Part shown: one piece after another, positions 30,886 through 38,294 of the stretch
How the letters are laid out: each line of letters opens with the position of its first letter
Position numbering within the stretch: the first letter of the stretch is position 1
From: Chlorobiaceae bacterium
GTDB taxonomy: Bacteria; Bacteroidota; Chlorobiia; Chlorobiales; Chlorobiaceae
Direction: 5' to 3'
NCBI GenBank assembly: GCA_013334485.1
Contig: JAAXXL010000018.1
Location: 1-42,487, forward strand
Length of the DNA: 42,487 bases
The notes under the pieces: model-generated
Databases searched by the model: none
What the model was told of the DNA's origin: nothing
What the model saw: the letters and a program-made list of their open reading frames with translations, nothing else
Made by a program: the position numbers and the translations under genes

Positions 30886-31632
30886 ATGGATGTCGAACAT
30901 TCAGAAAATATTGTCTATGGTCGCAATGCTGTTCTTGAGTTGCTCCAGCAGAAGCCCGAGAGCATCGAGAAAATCTATTTCCAGTTCAATACTACGCACC
31001 CGAAGCTCAAGGAGATCATCATCGGAGCAAGGCGGCAGAAGATTGTAACCGGCAAGGCAAGGCTTGAAAAACTCTCCCTCATTGCTGGTACGACCAAGCA
31101 CCAGGGCGTTTGTGCACTTATCAGTACGGTTACCTATTACTCTCTGGAGGAGGTGCTCGCCACTCCCCGGAACAGTGCTCCTTTTCTTGTTGTACTTCAG
31201 GGGCTTGATGACCCGCATAATGTCGGCGCTATCATCAGGACGGCTGAAGCCGTTGCTGCTGATGCGGTTGTGCTTGTTGAAGGAAAGGGTTCGCCGGTCA
31301 ATGCTGTGGTTCACAAGGCTTCTGCCGGAGCGCTCTCCCATATGCGGATCTGCAAGGTAAAGAGCCTCGTTCGAGCTCTTGAGTATCTGCACGAAAAGAA
31401 TGTCCAGGTGATTGCTGCCGATATGGATGCTGAACTCAACTACACTGATGCGGATCTGAAAAAAGCAACAGCTATAGTGCTTGGTATGGAGGGGAGCGGG
31501 ATTGCTCCAGAGGCGCTCAAGTTCTGTGATCATGTTGTCCGCATTCCCATGGCAGGTTGTGTTGAATCGCTGAATGTGAGCGTGACGGCAGGAGTGCTGC
31601 TCTATGAGTCTATGCGCCAGCGTCTTTTATAG
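30886..31632 (+). CDS. rlmB: 23S rRNA (guanosine2251-2'-O)-methyltransferase RlmB, TrmH/SpoU family
   Basis: RlmB 2'-O-methylates a guanosine in the peptidyl-transferase region of 23S rRNA using SAM. The 248 residues have the N-terminal substrate-binding domain (VYGRNAVLELLQQKPESIEKIYF) and the trefoil-knot SPOUT domain. SPOUT motif 1 is LDDPHNVGAIIRTAEA (about 105-120), motif 2 is IVLGMEGSGIAPE (about 196-208) and motif 3 is IPMAGCVESLNVSVTAGVLL. The start follows a purine-rich GAGAGAG at about 9 bp. Upstream are 248 bp to nifJ on the other strand, so it must have its own promoter. An alternative is another TrmH-family rRNA or tRNA enzyme, but the N-terminal domain favours RlmB. Confidence 0.92.
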   Translation: MDVEHSENIVYGRNAVLELLQQKPESIEKIYFQFNTTHPKLKEIIIGARRQKIVTGKARLEKLSLIAGTTKHQGVCALISTVTYYSLEEVLATPRNSAPFLVVLQGLDDPHNVGAIIRTAEAVAADAVVLVEGKGSPVNAVVHKASAGALSHMRICKVKSLVRALEYLHEKNVQVIAADMDAELNYTDADLKKATAIVLGMEGSGIAPEALKFCDHVVRIPMAGCVESLNVSVTAGVLLYESMRQRLL

Positions 31633-31672
31633 GAGTTCCTATAAATCTATTCTGCGATTTGATTACTTCGCT

Positions 31673-31692
31673 ATCCCGATGAGAGTCGGGAT
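31673..31692 (+). terminator. Hairpin downstream of rlmB
   Basis: ATCCCGA (31673-31679) pairs with TCGGGAT (31686-31692) around a 6-nt loop, 41 bp after the rlmB stop. A second possible stem, TTTTCCC (31699-31705) with GGGAAAA (31721-31727), follows. Neither has a strict T-run behind it. No glycine riboswitch was recognised in this 237-bp leader to gcvH. Confidence 0.4.
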
Positions 31693-31869
31693 CGAAACTT
31701 TTCCCCGATTTTTTCACGATGGGAAAAAAATCCTGAAACATGTTTTTTTGATTGATTTAACGTGATTCTTTTCCCGCGTTCTTTCAGCACTTTCAAAAAA
31801 ATATTACCTTGCTGGTCATATACAGCTACTGCTCCTGAAAAATCCAACAACCTCTCATACGCTTCTATC

Positions 31870-32253
31870 ATGACTATTCCTGAAGATCTCCGTTATACCA
31901 AAGACCATGAATGGATCAAACTGCTTGCAGATGGCACTACGGCAGTTGTCGGTATTACTGATTTTGCCCAGCACGAACTTGGCGATATTGTTTTTGTAGA
32001 GCTGAAATCTCAGGGAACGGTACTCAAGCAGCATGAGGTGTTTGGTACTGTTGAAGCGGTAAAGACTGTTGCTGATCTTTTTGCTCCGGTTGCCGGAGAG
32101 ATTCTTGAACTGAATCCTGCGCTTGAGAATGCGGAAATTGTTAATCAGGATGCTTACGGAGAGGGTTGGCTGATCAAGCTGAAAGTTGCCGGTCCGGCGG
32201 CCCTTGAGGAACTCCTTGATGCGGCTGCATACCGTCAGTTGACAGGAGAGTAA
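31870..32253 (+). CDS. gcvH: Glycine cleavage system H protein
   Basis: GcvH carries the lipoyl arm that shuttles the aminomethyl group between the P, T and L proteins of the glycine cleavage system. I chose the ATG at 31870 ([15 protein letters not shown]), giving 127 residues, the normal length. The longer reading from 31762 adds 36 residues unlike the family. The lipoylated lysine is K65 in [12 protein letters not shown]. The C-terminal [20 protein letters not shown] is typical. gcvPA follows after 2 bp, so they are one operon. Confidence 0.97.
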   Translation: MTIPEDLRYTKDHEWIKLLADGTTAVVGITDFAQHELGDIVFVELKSQGTVLKQHEVFGTVEAVKTVADLFAPVAGEILELNPALENAEIVNQDAYGEGWLIKLKVAGPAALEELLDAAAYRQLTGE

Positions 32254-32255
32254 TC

Positions 32256-33593
32256 ATGCCTTTCATTATCAATACTCCCGAAGAGAGAGCGGAGATGCTT
32301 CAGGCTATCGGTGCATCCTGCTTTGAGGATCTTGTTGAGGATATCCCTGAAGAGATCCGCCTGAAAAAAACTCTTGATCTTTTCCCTGCTCTTGATGAAC
32401 CGCAGGTACGAAAACTGCTTGAAGGTCTTGCTTCAACTAACCAGAGTACATCTGATTATGTGAGTTTTCTTGGCGGTGGAGCATACGATCATTTTATTCC
32501 TGCTGCGATCAAGACTATTGTTTCACGTAGCGAGTTCTATACGGCCTACACCCCCTATCAGGCAGAGGTTTCTCAGGGTACCTTGCAGGCAATCTATGAG
32601 TACCAGAGTCTCGTTTGCCGTCTCTATGAGATGGACGTTGCCAATGCCTCCATGTATGACGGAGCTACTGCACTGGCCGAAGCTGTACTGATGGCTATGA
32701 ATGTTACCGGCCGCTCACAGGTTGTTGTTGCCGGCAAGCTTCATCCCTATAACAGCTCTGTTCTGAAAACCTATCTTGAGGCTTCCGGACACAATGCGGT
32801 TATACAGAATGAACTTGCAGATGGTGTCGGCTCCCTCACTTCACTTGGCGCGATTGTCAATGAGAGTGTTGCGGCGGTTGTTGTTCAACAGCCGAACTTT
32901 TACGGTTGTCTTGAAGAGGTTGAGGCGATCCGGGATATTGCACATGCAAAAGGGGCACTCTTTATTGTTTCAGCCGATCCGCTTTCACTTGGCGTGCTTG
33001 CTGCTCCCGGCAGTTACGGCGCCGATATCGCAGTTGGAGAGGGTCAGCCGCTCGGTAACCCGCAGAATTTCGGCGGGCCATATCTTGGTATCTTTTCGGT
33101 CAAGCAGGAGCTTGTCCGCAAGATACCCGGACGCCTTGTCGGTATGACAAAAGACCGCGATGGCGAGGATGGCTTTATTCTTACCCTTCAGACCCGTGAG
33201 CAGCATATCCGCCGCGAAAAGGCCACATCGAATATCTGTAGTAACCAGGCGCTCAATGCTCTGCAGGCCGCAGTTTACCTTTCTCTACTCGGAAAGCAGG
33301 GGATCCAACATGTTGCCGCTCAATCTACAAGAAATGCTCACTATCTGGCAGCGAAAATTGATGCACTGCCAGGCTTTTCCTTGAAGTACAGTGCGCCATT
33401 TTTCAAGGAGTTCGTTGTTGAAACTCCGCTCCCGGCGGCTGAAATCATCAGCGCTATGCTTGAAAAGAGGGTGTTTGCCGGCTATGACCTTGCTGCTCAC
33501 CATGAGACAGGTCTGTTGATAGCGGTAACCGAAAAGCGGACTCAGGAGGAGCTTGACAGCTTTGTGGATAACCTTGAGGCGTTTATTGCGTAG
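32256..33593 (+). CDS. gcvPA: Glycine dehydrogenase (decarboxylating) subunit 1
   Basis: This is the N-terminal-half subunit of the split glycine decarboxylase (P protein), which removes CO2 from glycine with PLP and passes the aminomethyl group to GcvH. The 445-residue length and the start [19 protein letters not shown] are standard for GcvPA. Typical stretches include [46 protein letters not shown] and [15 protein letters not shown]. The PLP lysine is in the other subunit, GcvPB. No gcvPB follows here; dapA faces it on the other strand. The subunit must therefore be encoded elsewhere. Confidence 0.97.
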   Translation: MPFIINTPEERAEMLQAIGASCFEDLVEDIPEEIRLKKTLDLFPALDEPQVRKLLEGLASTNQSTSDYVSFLGGGAYDHFIPAAIKTIVSRSEFYTAYTPYQAEVSQGTLQAIYEYQSLVCRLYEMDVANASMYDGATALAEAVLMAMNVTGRSQVVVAGKLHPYNSSVLKTYLEASGHNAVIQNELADGVGSLTSLGAIVNESVAAVVVQQPNFYGCLEEVEAIRDIAHAKGALFIVSADPLSLGVLAAPGSYGADIAVGEGQPLGNPQNFGGPYLGIFSVKQELVRKIPGRLVGMTKDRDGEDGFILTLQTREQHIRREKATSNICSNQALNALQAAVYLSLLGKQGIQHVAAQSTRNAHYLAAKIDALPGFSLKYSAPFFKEFVVETPLPAAEIISAMLEKRVFAGYDLAAHHETGLLIAVTEKRTQEELDSFVDNLEAFIA

Positions 33594-33613
33594 GAGTTCG
33601 GGGGAAAGGAGTT

Positions 33614-33645
33614 ATAGGACAGATAGGGCGAATAGGACGTATAAG
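33614..33645. repeat. Short tandem array, 9-bp period (ATAGGACnn)
   Basis: ATA recurs at 33614, 33623, 33632 and 33641. The units are ATAGGACAG, ATAGGGCGA, ATAGGACGT and a partial ATAAG. It starts 20 bp after the gcvPA stop and runs directly into a long perfect hairpin. Confidence 0.85.
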
Positions 33646-33681
33646 CAAATTCAGTTACCGGGTTGCCGGTAACTGAATTTG
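33646..33681. terminator. Perfect 16-bp hairpin between gcvPA and dapA
   Basis: Positions 33646-33661 and 33666-33681 are perfect reverse complements with a GTTG loop; the core is CAGTTACCGG/CCGGTAACTG. It lies between convergent genes, so it is probably a bidirectional terminator. There is no real T-run, only the AAATT/AATTT arms. Confidence 0.75.
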
Positions 33682-33695
33682 TTGTGAAGAACCTT

Positions 33696-34586
33696 CTATA
33701 TGAGGCCGAGTGAGGCTAACTCCGCATCCATTGTCAGCTTGTTTTCTGCTGTCATCGGGACAAGGGGGAGGCGATAGATCTCTTCAATCATTCCCATCCG
33801 GTAGAGGGCATATTTTACCGGTACCGGGTTGCTCTCAATAAAGTTCAGTTTGAAGAGCTTTCTGTAGGCACTGTTCAGTGAGCGAGCCTCATCAAGATTC
33901 CCATCTTTTACCGCATTGACCAGGCGTTTTACCTGAACAGGAACCTGATTAGCTGCGACAGAAATAACACCGTCTCCTCCCATGGCAATAAAAGGGAGTA
34001 TCATCGAGTCCTCTCCTGTCAGAACTGATAAATGCTGAGGGCGCTCCTCAATCAGCTCCATAATCTGGCCGATATTTTCCGACGCTTCCTTGACCGCCGT
34101 GATGTTGCCGAACTCGCGTGCCAAGCGGAGTATGGTTGATGCCGCCACATTGCATCCGGTTCTTCCGGGAACATTGTAAATAATAATCGGTACAGAGACT
34201 GCCTGCGCTATATGACGGTAGTGCTGATAGATTCCCTCCTGCGAAGGCTTGTTGTAATAGGGTGCAACGGAGAGAATTGCTTCAGCACCCGCCTTTTCGG
34301 CGTGTTGTGCAAGCTCAACAGCATGCTCGGTTGAGTTGGTGCCTGCACCAGCAGCGACAATAATCTTTCCGTCAGCCTCTTCTTTTACTGTGCGAATGAT
34401 TGCAAACTGCTCTGCCCCTGAAAGGGTCGGTGACTCACCGGTTGTGCCGCAGGGGATGACAATATCGGTTCCAGCCGCAATATGAAACTGCACAAGCCGC
34501 CTTAAAGCATCGGTATCGACCGATCTGTCGTGGCGGAAAGGTGTGACCAGCGCAACGGCAGATCCTGAAAGGTATCGTGTAGACAT
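33696..34586 (-). CDS. dapA: 4-hydroxy-tetrahydrodipicolinate synthase
   Basis: DapA condenses pyruvate with aspartate semialdehyde in the diaminopimelate/lysine pathway. I chose the ATG at 34586 ([17 protein letters not shown]), giving 296 residues, the family length; the reading from 34607 adds only seven. It is a TIM-barrel Schiff-base aldolase. The motif [11 protein letters not shown] is at about 46-56 and [11 protein letters not shown] at 108-118. The catalytic tyrosine is Y138 in [11 protein letters not shown] and the Schiff-base lysine is K166 in [10 protein letters not shown]. It stands alone; no other lysine gene is near. It is the last housekeeping gene before the AT-rich island. 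Confidence 0.97.
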   Translation of the reverse strand: MSTRYLSGSAVALVTPFRHDRSVDTDALRRLVQFHIAAGTDIVIPCGTTGESPTLSGAEQFAIIRTVKEEADGKIIVAAGAGTNSTEHAVELAQHAEKAGAEAILSVAPYYNKPSQEGIYQHYRHIAQAVSVPIIIYNVPGRTGCNVAASTILRLAREFGNITAVKEASENIGQIMELIEERPQHLSVLTGEDSMILPFIAMGGDGVISVAANQVPVQVKRLVNAVKDGNLDEARSLNSAYRKLFKLNFIESNPVPVKYALYRMGMIEEIYRLPLVPMTAENKLTMDAELASLGLI

Positions 34587-35100
34587 ACAGTACTGTTTAA
34601 CTCCCAAATTTTTTGGTCTGATGTTTGATTTGCGCCAGTTGACTCTTTATTTTATTAATATTTACAGTCGAATAAAGGCTGAAAACCGTATTGATGCTCT
34701 TTGCGCGTTTAACAGGCAATACCTCTTGCATGCCCTGGATTTTTTAGTTCACAAAAAAAAGAAGATAAAGAAAGAAACCAAATTTGTCTTAGCTGAAATA
34801 GTAACTTAATATTTTATCTCTTTGAGACGGTGGAGCTGTAGGTATTCTGTAGTATACCCCATAATCGGCCTAAATCTGTCTTTTTTTTTAAGGAGCTGTC
34901 GACCTTATGTTTTTTTTGTATACTTCTTGGAGTGCTGCTATACGTATTTCACGTGTGTATACTTTTAAATTGATTATAGATAACTTTTCATAGTTATAAA
35001 CAGTCAAAACCCTTTATTTCTACTCGGAGATCTTCCTGATCTGCTCTTTAATCCTTAATGTCACTATGGATGATTGAGTAAGAAATCCTCCTGATAGGGT
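34587..35100. other. AT-rich intergenic region between dapA and the IS3 element
   Basis: No convincing gene is present. It must hold the dapA promoter on the minus strand, but no clear boxes stand out. It contains several copies of GTATAC or near copies (about 34851, 34918 and 34964) and long T-runs at 34880-34888 and 34911-34917. An open stretch on the plus strand (34543-34809) is mostly antisense to dapA and poly-lysine, so I do not call it. The base composition changes here from that of the genes to the left to clearly more AT. Confidence 0.6.
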
Positions 35101-35130
35101 GGAGGTAGCCCCCTAAAGCTGTAATACTTG
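35101..35130 (+). repeat. Left terminal inverted repeat of the IS3 element
   Basis: It begins GGAGGTAGCCCC and ends CTGTAATACTTG (35119-35130). The reverse complement of 36271-36300 begins CGGAGTTTGCCCC region-wise and has the same final 12 bases. With a one-base gap the outer 12 match at 10 positions. Confidence 0.75.
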
Positions 35131-35177
35131 GATGTAGAAGAAATGATTTATAAACTCATCCAAGGAGGAAACACAGC

Positions 35178-35444
35178 ATGAAAACAACCCGATTCACAAC
35201 CGAACAGATTATTGGCATTCTGAAAGAAGCAGATGCCGGTATGCCAATCCAAGAACTCTGTCGTAAATATGGCATGAGCGATGTAACACTGTACAATTGG
35301 AAAGCCAAGTATGGCGGTATGGCTGTCAGTGAAGCCCGCAGGCTGAAGGATCTTGAAGATGAAAACCGAAGGCTGAAAAAGCTTGTAGCCGATCAGGCCC
35401 TTGATATTCAAATGCTTAAGGAGATCACCACAAAAAAGTGGTAA
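35178..35444 (+). CDS. IS3-family transposase OrfA
   Basis: The 88-residue protein has an N-terminal helix-turn-helix (about 5-45; IPIQELCRKYGMSDVTLYNW in outline), which binds the terminal repeats. A leucine-zipper-like helix follows (LKDLEDENRRLKKLVADQAL), used for multimerisation. The start follows a strong ribosome-binding site (AAGGAGG at 35161-35167). It ends in TTKKW and TAA just after the A-rich slippery run, and the last bases overlap orfB by 7 bp. On its own OrfA usually acts as a regulator; the OrfAB fusion is the transposase. Confidence 0.95.
   Translation: MKTTRFTTEQIIGILKEADAGMPIQELCRKYGMSDVTLYNWKAKYGGMAVSEARRLKDLEDENRRLKKLVADQALDIQMLKEITTKKW
35432..35438 (+). promoter_or_regulatory. 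Programmed -1 ribosomal frameshift site A_AAA_AAG
   Basis: The heptamer A AAA AAG lies in the exact register needed: in the orfA frame the codons are AAA (35433-35435) and AAG (35436-35438). Slipping back by one base joins orfA to orfB, which opens at 35438. It is embedded in the small palindrome ACCAC-A6-GTGGT, and orfA stops four bases after the site. Confidence 0.9.
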
Positions 35445-36286
35445 CGCCCGAAGCGAAACGCATGGCAGTAAAGCATTTGCAGGAACGTTTCGGGCAGAGT
35501 CGACGGAGAATCTGCAGACTGATCGGTTTATCGACATCAACCTGGCATTATAAAACGAAGCCAAATGAGAACCCACATATACGGGAACGGTTACGCGACA
35601 TAGCCGGAGAAAGACGCCGCTGGGGCTATCGGCAAATACATGAGGTTCTGAGACGAGAAGGCATCATCATCAACCATAAACGAACGGAGAGACTCTATCG
35701 GGAAGAAAGCTTGCAGATACAGATCAAAAGACGCAGGAAAACAGCAGCAACGCTTCGAGTACCGTTGACTTATCCAGAGCAGGCAAACCAGCGTTGGGCA
35801 ATGGATTTCATGAGTGATAATCTTGCTGATGGCAGAAAGATCAGGTTACTGAACATTCTGGAAGTCTTTACGAAAGAAAGTCTGGCAATGGTTGTCGATA
35901 CATCGATAAACGGTACACGGATCAGTCACGTGCTTGACAGGATCGGATGGATGAAAGGATTACCGGACGTCATTACGGTAGATAACGGACCTGAATTCAC
36001 CGGAAAAGTCTTGGATAGCTGGGCCTATAGAAACGATGTTAAACTTGAATTCAGCAGACCCGGAAAACCTTTAAACAATGCATTTATCGAGAGTTTTAAC
36101 CGTACGGTACGAGACGAGTGCTTGAATGATAACTGGTTTTTAAGCCTGGAACATGCCCGGATACTCATAGAAAAATGGAGGGTTGATTACAATACGAACC
36201 GTCCTCACAGTGCTTTGGGCGGGTTAACATCGGCAGAATTTGCCGCTCAGTTTGAGGAGAATTTCCAAGAACAAGTATTACAGTAA
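35438..36286 (+). CDS. IS3-family transposase OrfB (DDE integrase domain)
   Basis: OrfB supplies the catalytic core and is made as an OrfAB fusion by -1 frameshifting. The 282 residues begin with an HTH_21-like segment (RERRRWGYRQIHEVLRREG in outline), followed by the rve integrase fold. The catalytic triad is D in WAMDFMSD, D in TVDNGPEFTG and E in NAFIESFNRTVRDECL. The C-terminal RVDYNTNRPHSALGGLTSAEFA is the classic IS3-family ending. The frame is intact. A GTG at 35438 is the first codon, but independent initiation is doubtful. Confidence 0.95.
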   Translation: MVTPEAKRMAVKHLQERFGQSRRRICRLIGLSTSTWHYKTKPNENPHIRERLRDIAGERRRWGYRQIHEVLRREGIIINHKRTERLYREESLQIQIKRRRKTAATLRVPLTYPEQANQRWAMDFMSDNLADGRKIRLLNILEVFTKESLAMVVDTSINGTRISHVLDRIGWMKGLPDVITVDNGPEFTGKVLDSWAYRNDVKLEFSRPGKPLNNAFIESFNRTVRDECLNDNWFLSLEHARILIEKWRVDYNTNRPHSALGGLTSAEFAAQFEENFQEQVLQ

Positions 36287-36300
36287 ACGGGGCAAACTCC
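36271..36300 (-). repeat. Right terminal inverted repeat of the IS3 element
   Basis: CAAGTATTACAG (36272-36283) is the exact reverse complement of 35119-35130, and GGGGCAAACTCC closes the element at 36300. The orfB stop codon lies within the repeat, as is common in this group. Confidence 0.75.
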
Positions 36301-36640
36301 GGATTAAGTGAAATTTCGGATGTGACTGAAAAGTGCGAAGCTATGTATTTATTTGGAAGGCAGCTCTCTGGTATCCTGAAATTCATAAGGATTGTCATAC
36401 AAACTTTTATAACTTTCATTCTATATTCTGTTTGTCGAGCAAAACAGATCCACTCAATTTTTTTATTACTGCTTAGCAGATTTCTGACATCTTGTCGGAT
36501 TATGCAAAAAGAAAAAATAAATAAAATAACCGCAAATCTATTTATACCTATAAGTTAAGTTGTATGTCGCTTGTGTAATTATCGCTTGAATTGCTCACTT
36601 ACATGCAATGCATTAAGGTTTTCTTACAGCTTTTTGAGAG
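36301..36640. other. AT-rich intergenic sequence right of the IS3 element
   Basis: No gene, RNA or strong repeat could be supported. The open stretch at 36322-36558 encodes a hydrophobic, low-information peptide without a ribosome-binding site and is not called. The sequence leads into a transposase relic, so this is probably decaying mobile-element DNA. Confidence 0.5.
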
Positions 36641-36644
36641 TCAC

Positions 36645-36915
36645 TCGATTTTTTGCCATCATCGTTTCAGGGGCTGACTGTCAGACGATCATTTCCTGCG
36701 TTATGTTGTTGAGTTTCTTGCGCAGCTTTATTTTACGTCATTGAGAGATGCCTATGCGGGTAGAGGTTATAAAGCCTGTGATCCTGAAAATCATATTTGT
36801 AACTGTTACATCACAGGGCCTTTTTAAAGCAAGAAGCTGAAACTTGCAACTTATGACTCTGTAGAAAATTTCAGGAAACGCTTTATCGTAGAACTGAAAC
36901 CATTGTTTTTATTAT
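36645..36915 (+). pseudogene. Relic of an IS1182-like transposase (5' part, internally deleted)
   Basis: In one frame from 36681 the DNA reads SDDHFLRYVVEFLAQLYF, then SLRDAYAGRGYKACDP, then ITGPF, a TAA stop at 36825, and SKKLKLATYDSVENF and RKRFIVELKPLFLL, ending at TAG 36913-36915. This follows the IS1182-family order I know: DHLxRFVVEVVEQLDL, AYAGRGSKAYHP, YGYATGVFSSRKLELATYDSV, then TIATFRKRFLxEL. About 25 residues are missing between ATYDSV and FRKRF. FLPSS of the expected N-terminus is present in another frame at 36653-36664, so there is a frameshift before 36681. It is not functional. The recognition is from memory of the family, not from a search. Confidence 0.72.
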
Positions 36916-37051
36916 AGTTTCAGAAGAGGGTGGCTCATTGTTGACAAGACAAATATAGATATTTCAAAGACAAAACAGGAGTTTATCTGTATTACAATTG
37001 AATCTGTGATGTTACATTTCCCTAAGATCTTATTTGTTAAAAAGGAACAAA

Positions 37052-37490
37052 ATGAGTAAATGCATAGACAAAAATCATAACATGTCGGTATTGTTTTGCC
37101 ATTTTGTCAGCCTATCCAATTTCTGACGAGTGTTTTTTTTGAAGCTGTCAATGAGAGTCTGAAACTCATACGCAATGAAATTTCATACCTGTATGAGATT
37201 GAGTTTATCTACACAGGAACAGATAAAGATCATGTTGATGTCATGATTCAGCGCGCAATGACAAATAATCCAAAAAACCATCATACAGATGATAAAAAGT
37301 ATTACAGCCAAAGAGCACATTAAAAAAATATCCTGAAATCAAAAAACAACTTAAAGGCCGAGAGTGCTGGGGGATGAGTTTATATGTCAATGCTGTAGGG
37401 ATGTAGGGGTATGAAAATACGCTTCGTTACCATGTTCAGGGTTCAGGTAGTAAAAAGGAATATGTAAAGTTGCGTTTACACACATTGTGA
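37052..37490 (+). pseudogene. Relic of an IS200/IS605-family transposase TnpA (three frameshifts and one stop)
   Basis: Four consecutive frames together give a nearly complete TnpA (Y1 transposase). From ATG 37052 with an upstream AAAGGAA: MSKCIDKNHNMSVLFCHFV. Next frame: QPIQFLTSVFFEAVNESLKL, then RNEISYLYEIEFIYTGTDKD, then HVDVMIQRAMTNNP. Next frame: KTIIQMIKSITAKEHIKKIS. Last frame: PEIKKQLKGRECWGMSLYVN, AVGM, a TAG stop, then GYENTLRYHVQGSGSKKEYV, ending at TGA 37488-37490. This matches the TnpA order KSHN(V)xVLLYHxV, YEIEFLEIGTDKDHVHFLVQ, IVxTIKSITAREIF, PEVKKQLWGGEFWxDGY. The HVH (HUH) motif has become HVD and the catalytic tyrosine region is shifted, so it is dead. Confidence 0.82.
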
Positions 37491-37728
37491 CTCTATTAAT
37501 GCTTCAAGGATCAAGAGCGAGGATTCATAATTCTAATGAACTGTATGTGTTATTCCTGAATATTATAAAGGTACTATTTACCTGTTATAGAGAAAATATT
37601 TGGTGATAATCTTATACAGTTTCAATAATAAGGTGCTTTTGTTTATTGCAAATAAATTGATATTTTTGCCTAAAAAATCAATTACTACAGGCTGCTGAAA
37701 TTATTTCAACTTAAATAGAGATATTCCT

Positions 37729-38226
37729 ATGCGTCTTTTGAAAAAAAATACCGTTTTAATGATTTTATTTCAACTCATTATTTCTTATACCACTGTATTT
37801 GCTGAAACCGCACCAGCTTCAGTACCAAATTATCCAATTGTCCAGAATTCATATTTTACTGATGATTCTGGTAATATACTTATGTTTATTAATGTACTTG
37901 GTGAAGTCAATCATCCGGGTCAGATTGTTGTTCGTGAAAATGCAGATTTTGCGACTCTTTTTTCTCTTACTGGGGGCTTGAAGCCGACAGCTAATCTTAA
38001 AAAAGTTCTCATCTCAAGACAAAATCCTGAAGATAATGGAAATCAGGTTTATAAAATCAATCTAAAGAACTTTTATGGAGAAGGTGACCGCAGTTCTTTT
38101 ATAGCTTTGAAACCTAACGATACGATCATTATTCCGGAAAATAAAGGACTTAATCTTGCTTCTATTTCCAGAATTGCCGCTGTTTTTTTATCAGGAGTAA
38201 GTATCTATAAGATTGTCTCTAAATAA
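37729..38226 (+). CDS. Exported SLBB-domain protein, polysaccharide-export related
   Basis: The 165-residue protein has a signal peptide (cut after VFA, about residue 25). A single SLBB beta-grasp domain follows (about 52-137), with the usual GEVNHPGQIVVRENADFATL and LTGGLKPTANLKKVLISR. A hydrophobic C-terminal helix (about 143-160) ends the protein. SLBB domains are found in Wza-type capsule exporters, but the Poly_export domain that forms most of Wza is missing, so this is not a full exporter. It starts 69 bp before the Wzc-like kinase gene on the same strand, so the two are likely co-transcribed and work at the same envelope complex. Composition is AT-rich. Confidence 0.78.
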   Translation: MRLLKKNTVLMILFQLIISYTTVFAETAPASVPNYPIVQNSYFTDDSGNILMFINVLGEVNHPGQIVVRENADFATLFSLTGGLKPTANLKKVLISRQNPEDNGNQVYKINLKNFYGEGDRSSFIALKPNDTIIIPENKGLNLASISRIAAVFLSGVSIYKIVSK

Positions 38227-38294
38227 CATATTTATACGTTATTATGTTGCATGTTATGCGGCTGGTATTGTAAATATTTTCTGGAATTTATTTT

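Larger units (their letters stand above)
35101..36300 (+). mobile_element. Complete IS3-family insertion sequence (IS407-like group)
   Basis: The element is 1200 bp between imperfect terminal inverted repeats. It carries two overlapping frames, orfA and orfB, with a -1 frameshift site. The OrfA sequence (RFTTEQIIGILKEADAG, CRKYGMSDVTLYNWKAKYGG) and the OrfB DDE motifs are those of the IS407/IS51 branch as I know it. Both frames are intact, so it may still be active. I could not find an identical target duplication (GGGT on the left, GGAT on the right), so the exact ends may be off by 1-2 bp, or the element may have been through recombination. Confidence 0.88.

Noticed and set aside
31633-31869. 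Glycine riboswitch upstream of gcvH
   Set aside because: Only two simple hairpins are present, and the conserved aptamer sequences are not visible.
34543-34809. Plus-strand open frame of 88 codons overlapping the dapA start
   Set aside because: It is partly antisense to dapA, lacks a ribosome-binding site and ends in a poly-lysine run from AT-rich DNA.
35097-36304. Target-site duplication of the IS3 element
   Set aside because: The flanks GGGT and GGAT differ, so no duplication can be claimed.
37096-37323. A 75-codon frame as a stand-alone hypothetical gene
   Set aside because: Its sequence is the middle piece of a frameshifted IS200-type transposase, so I list it as part of a pseudogene.
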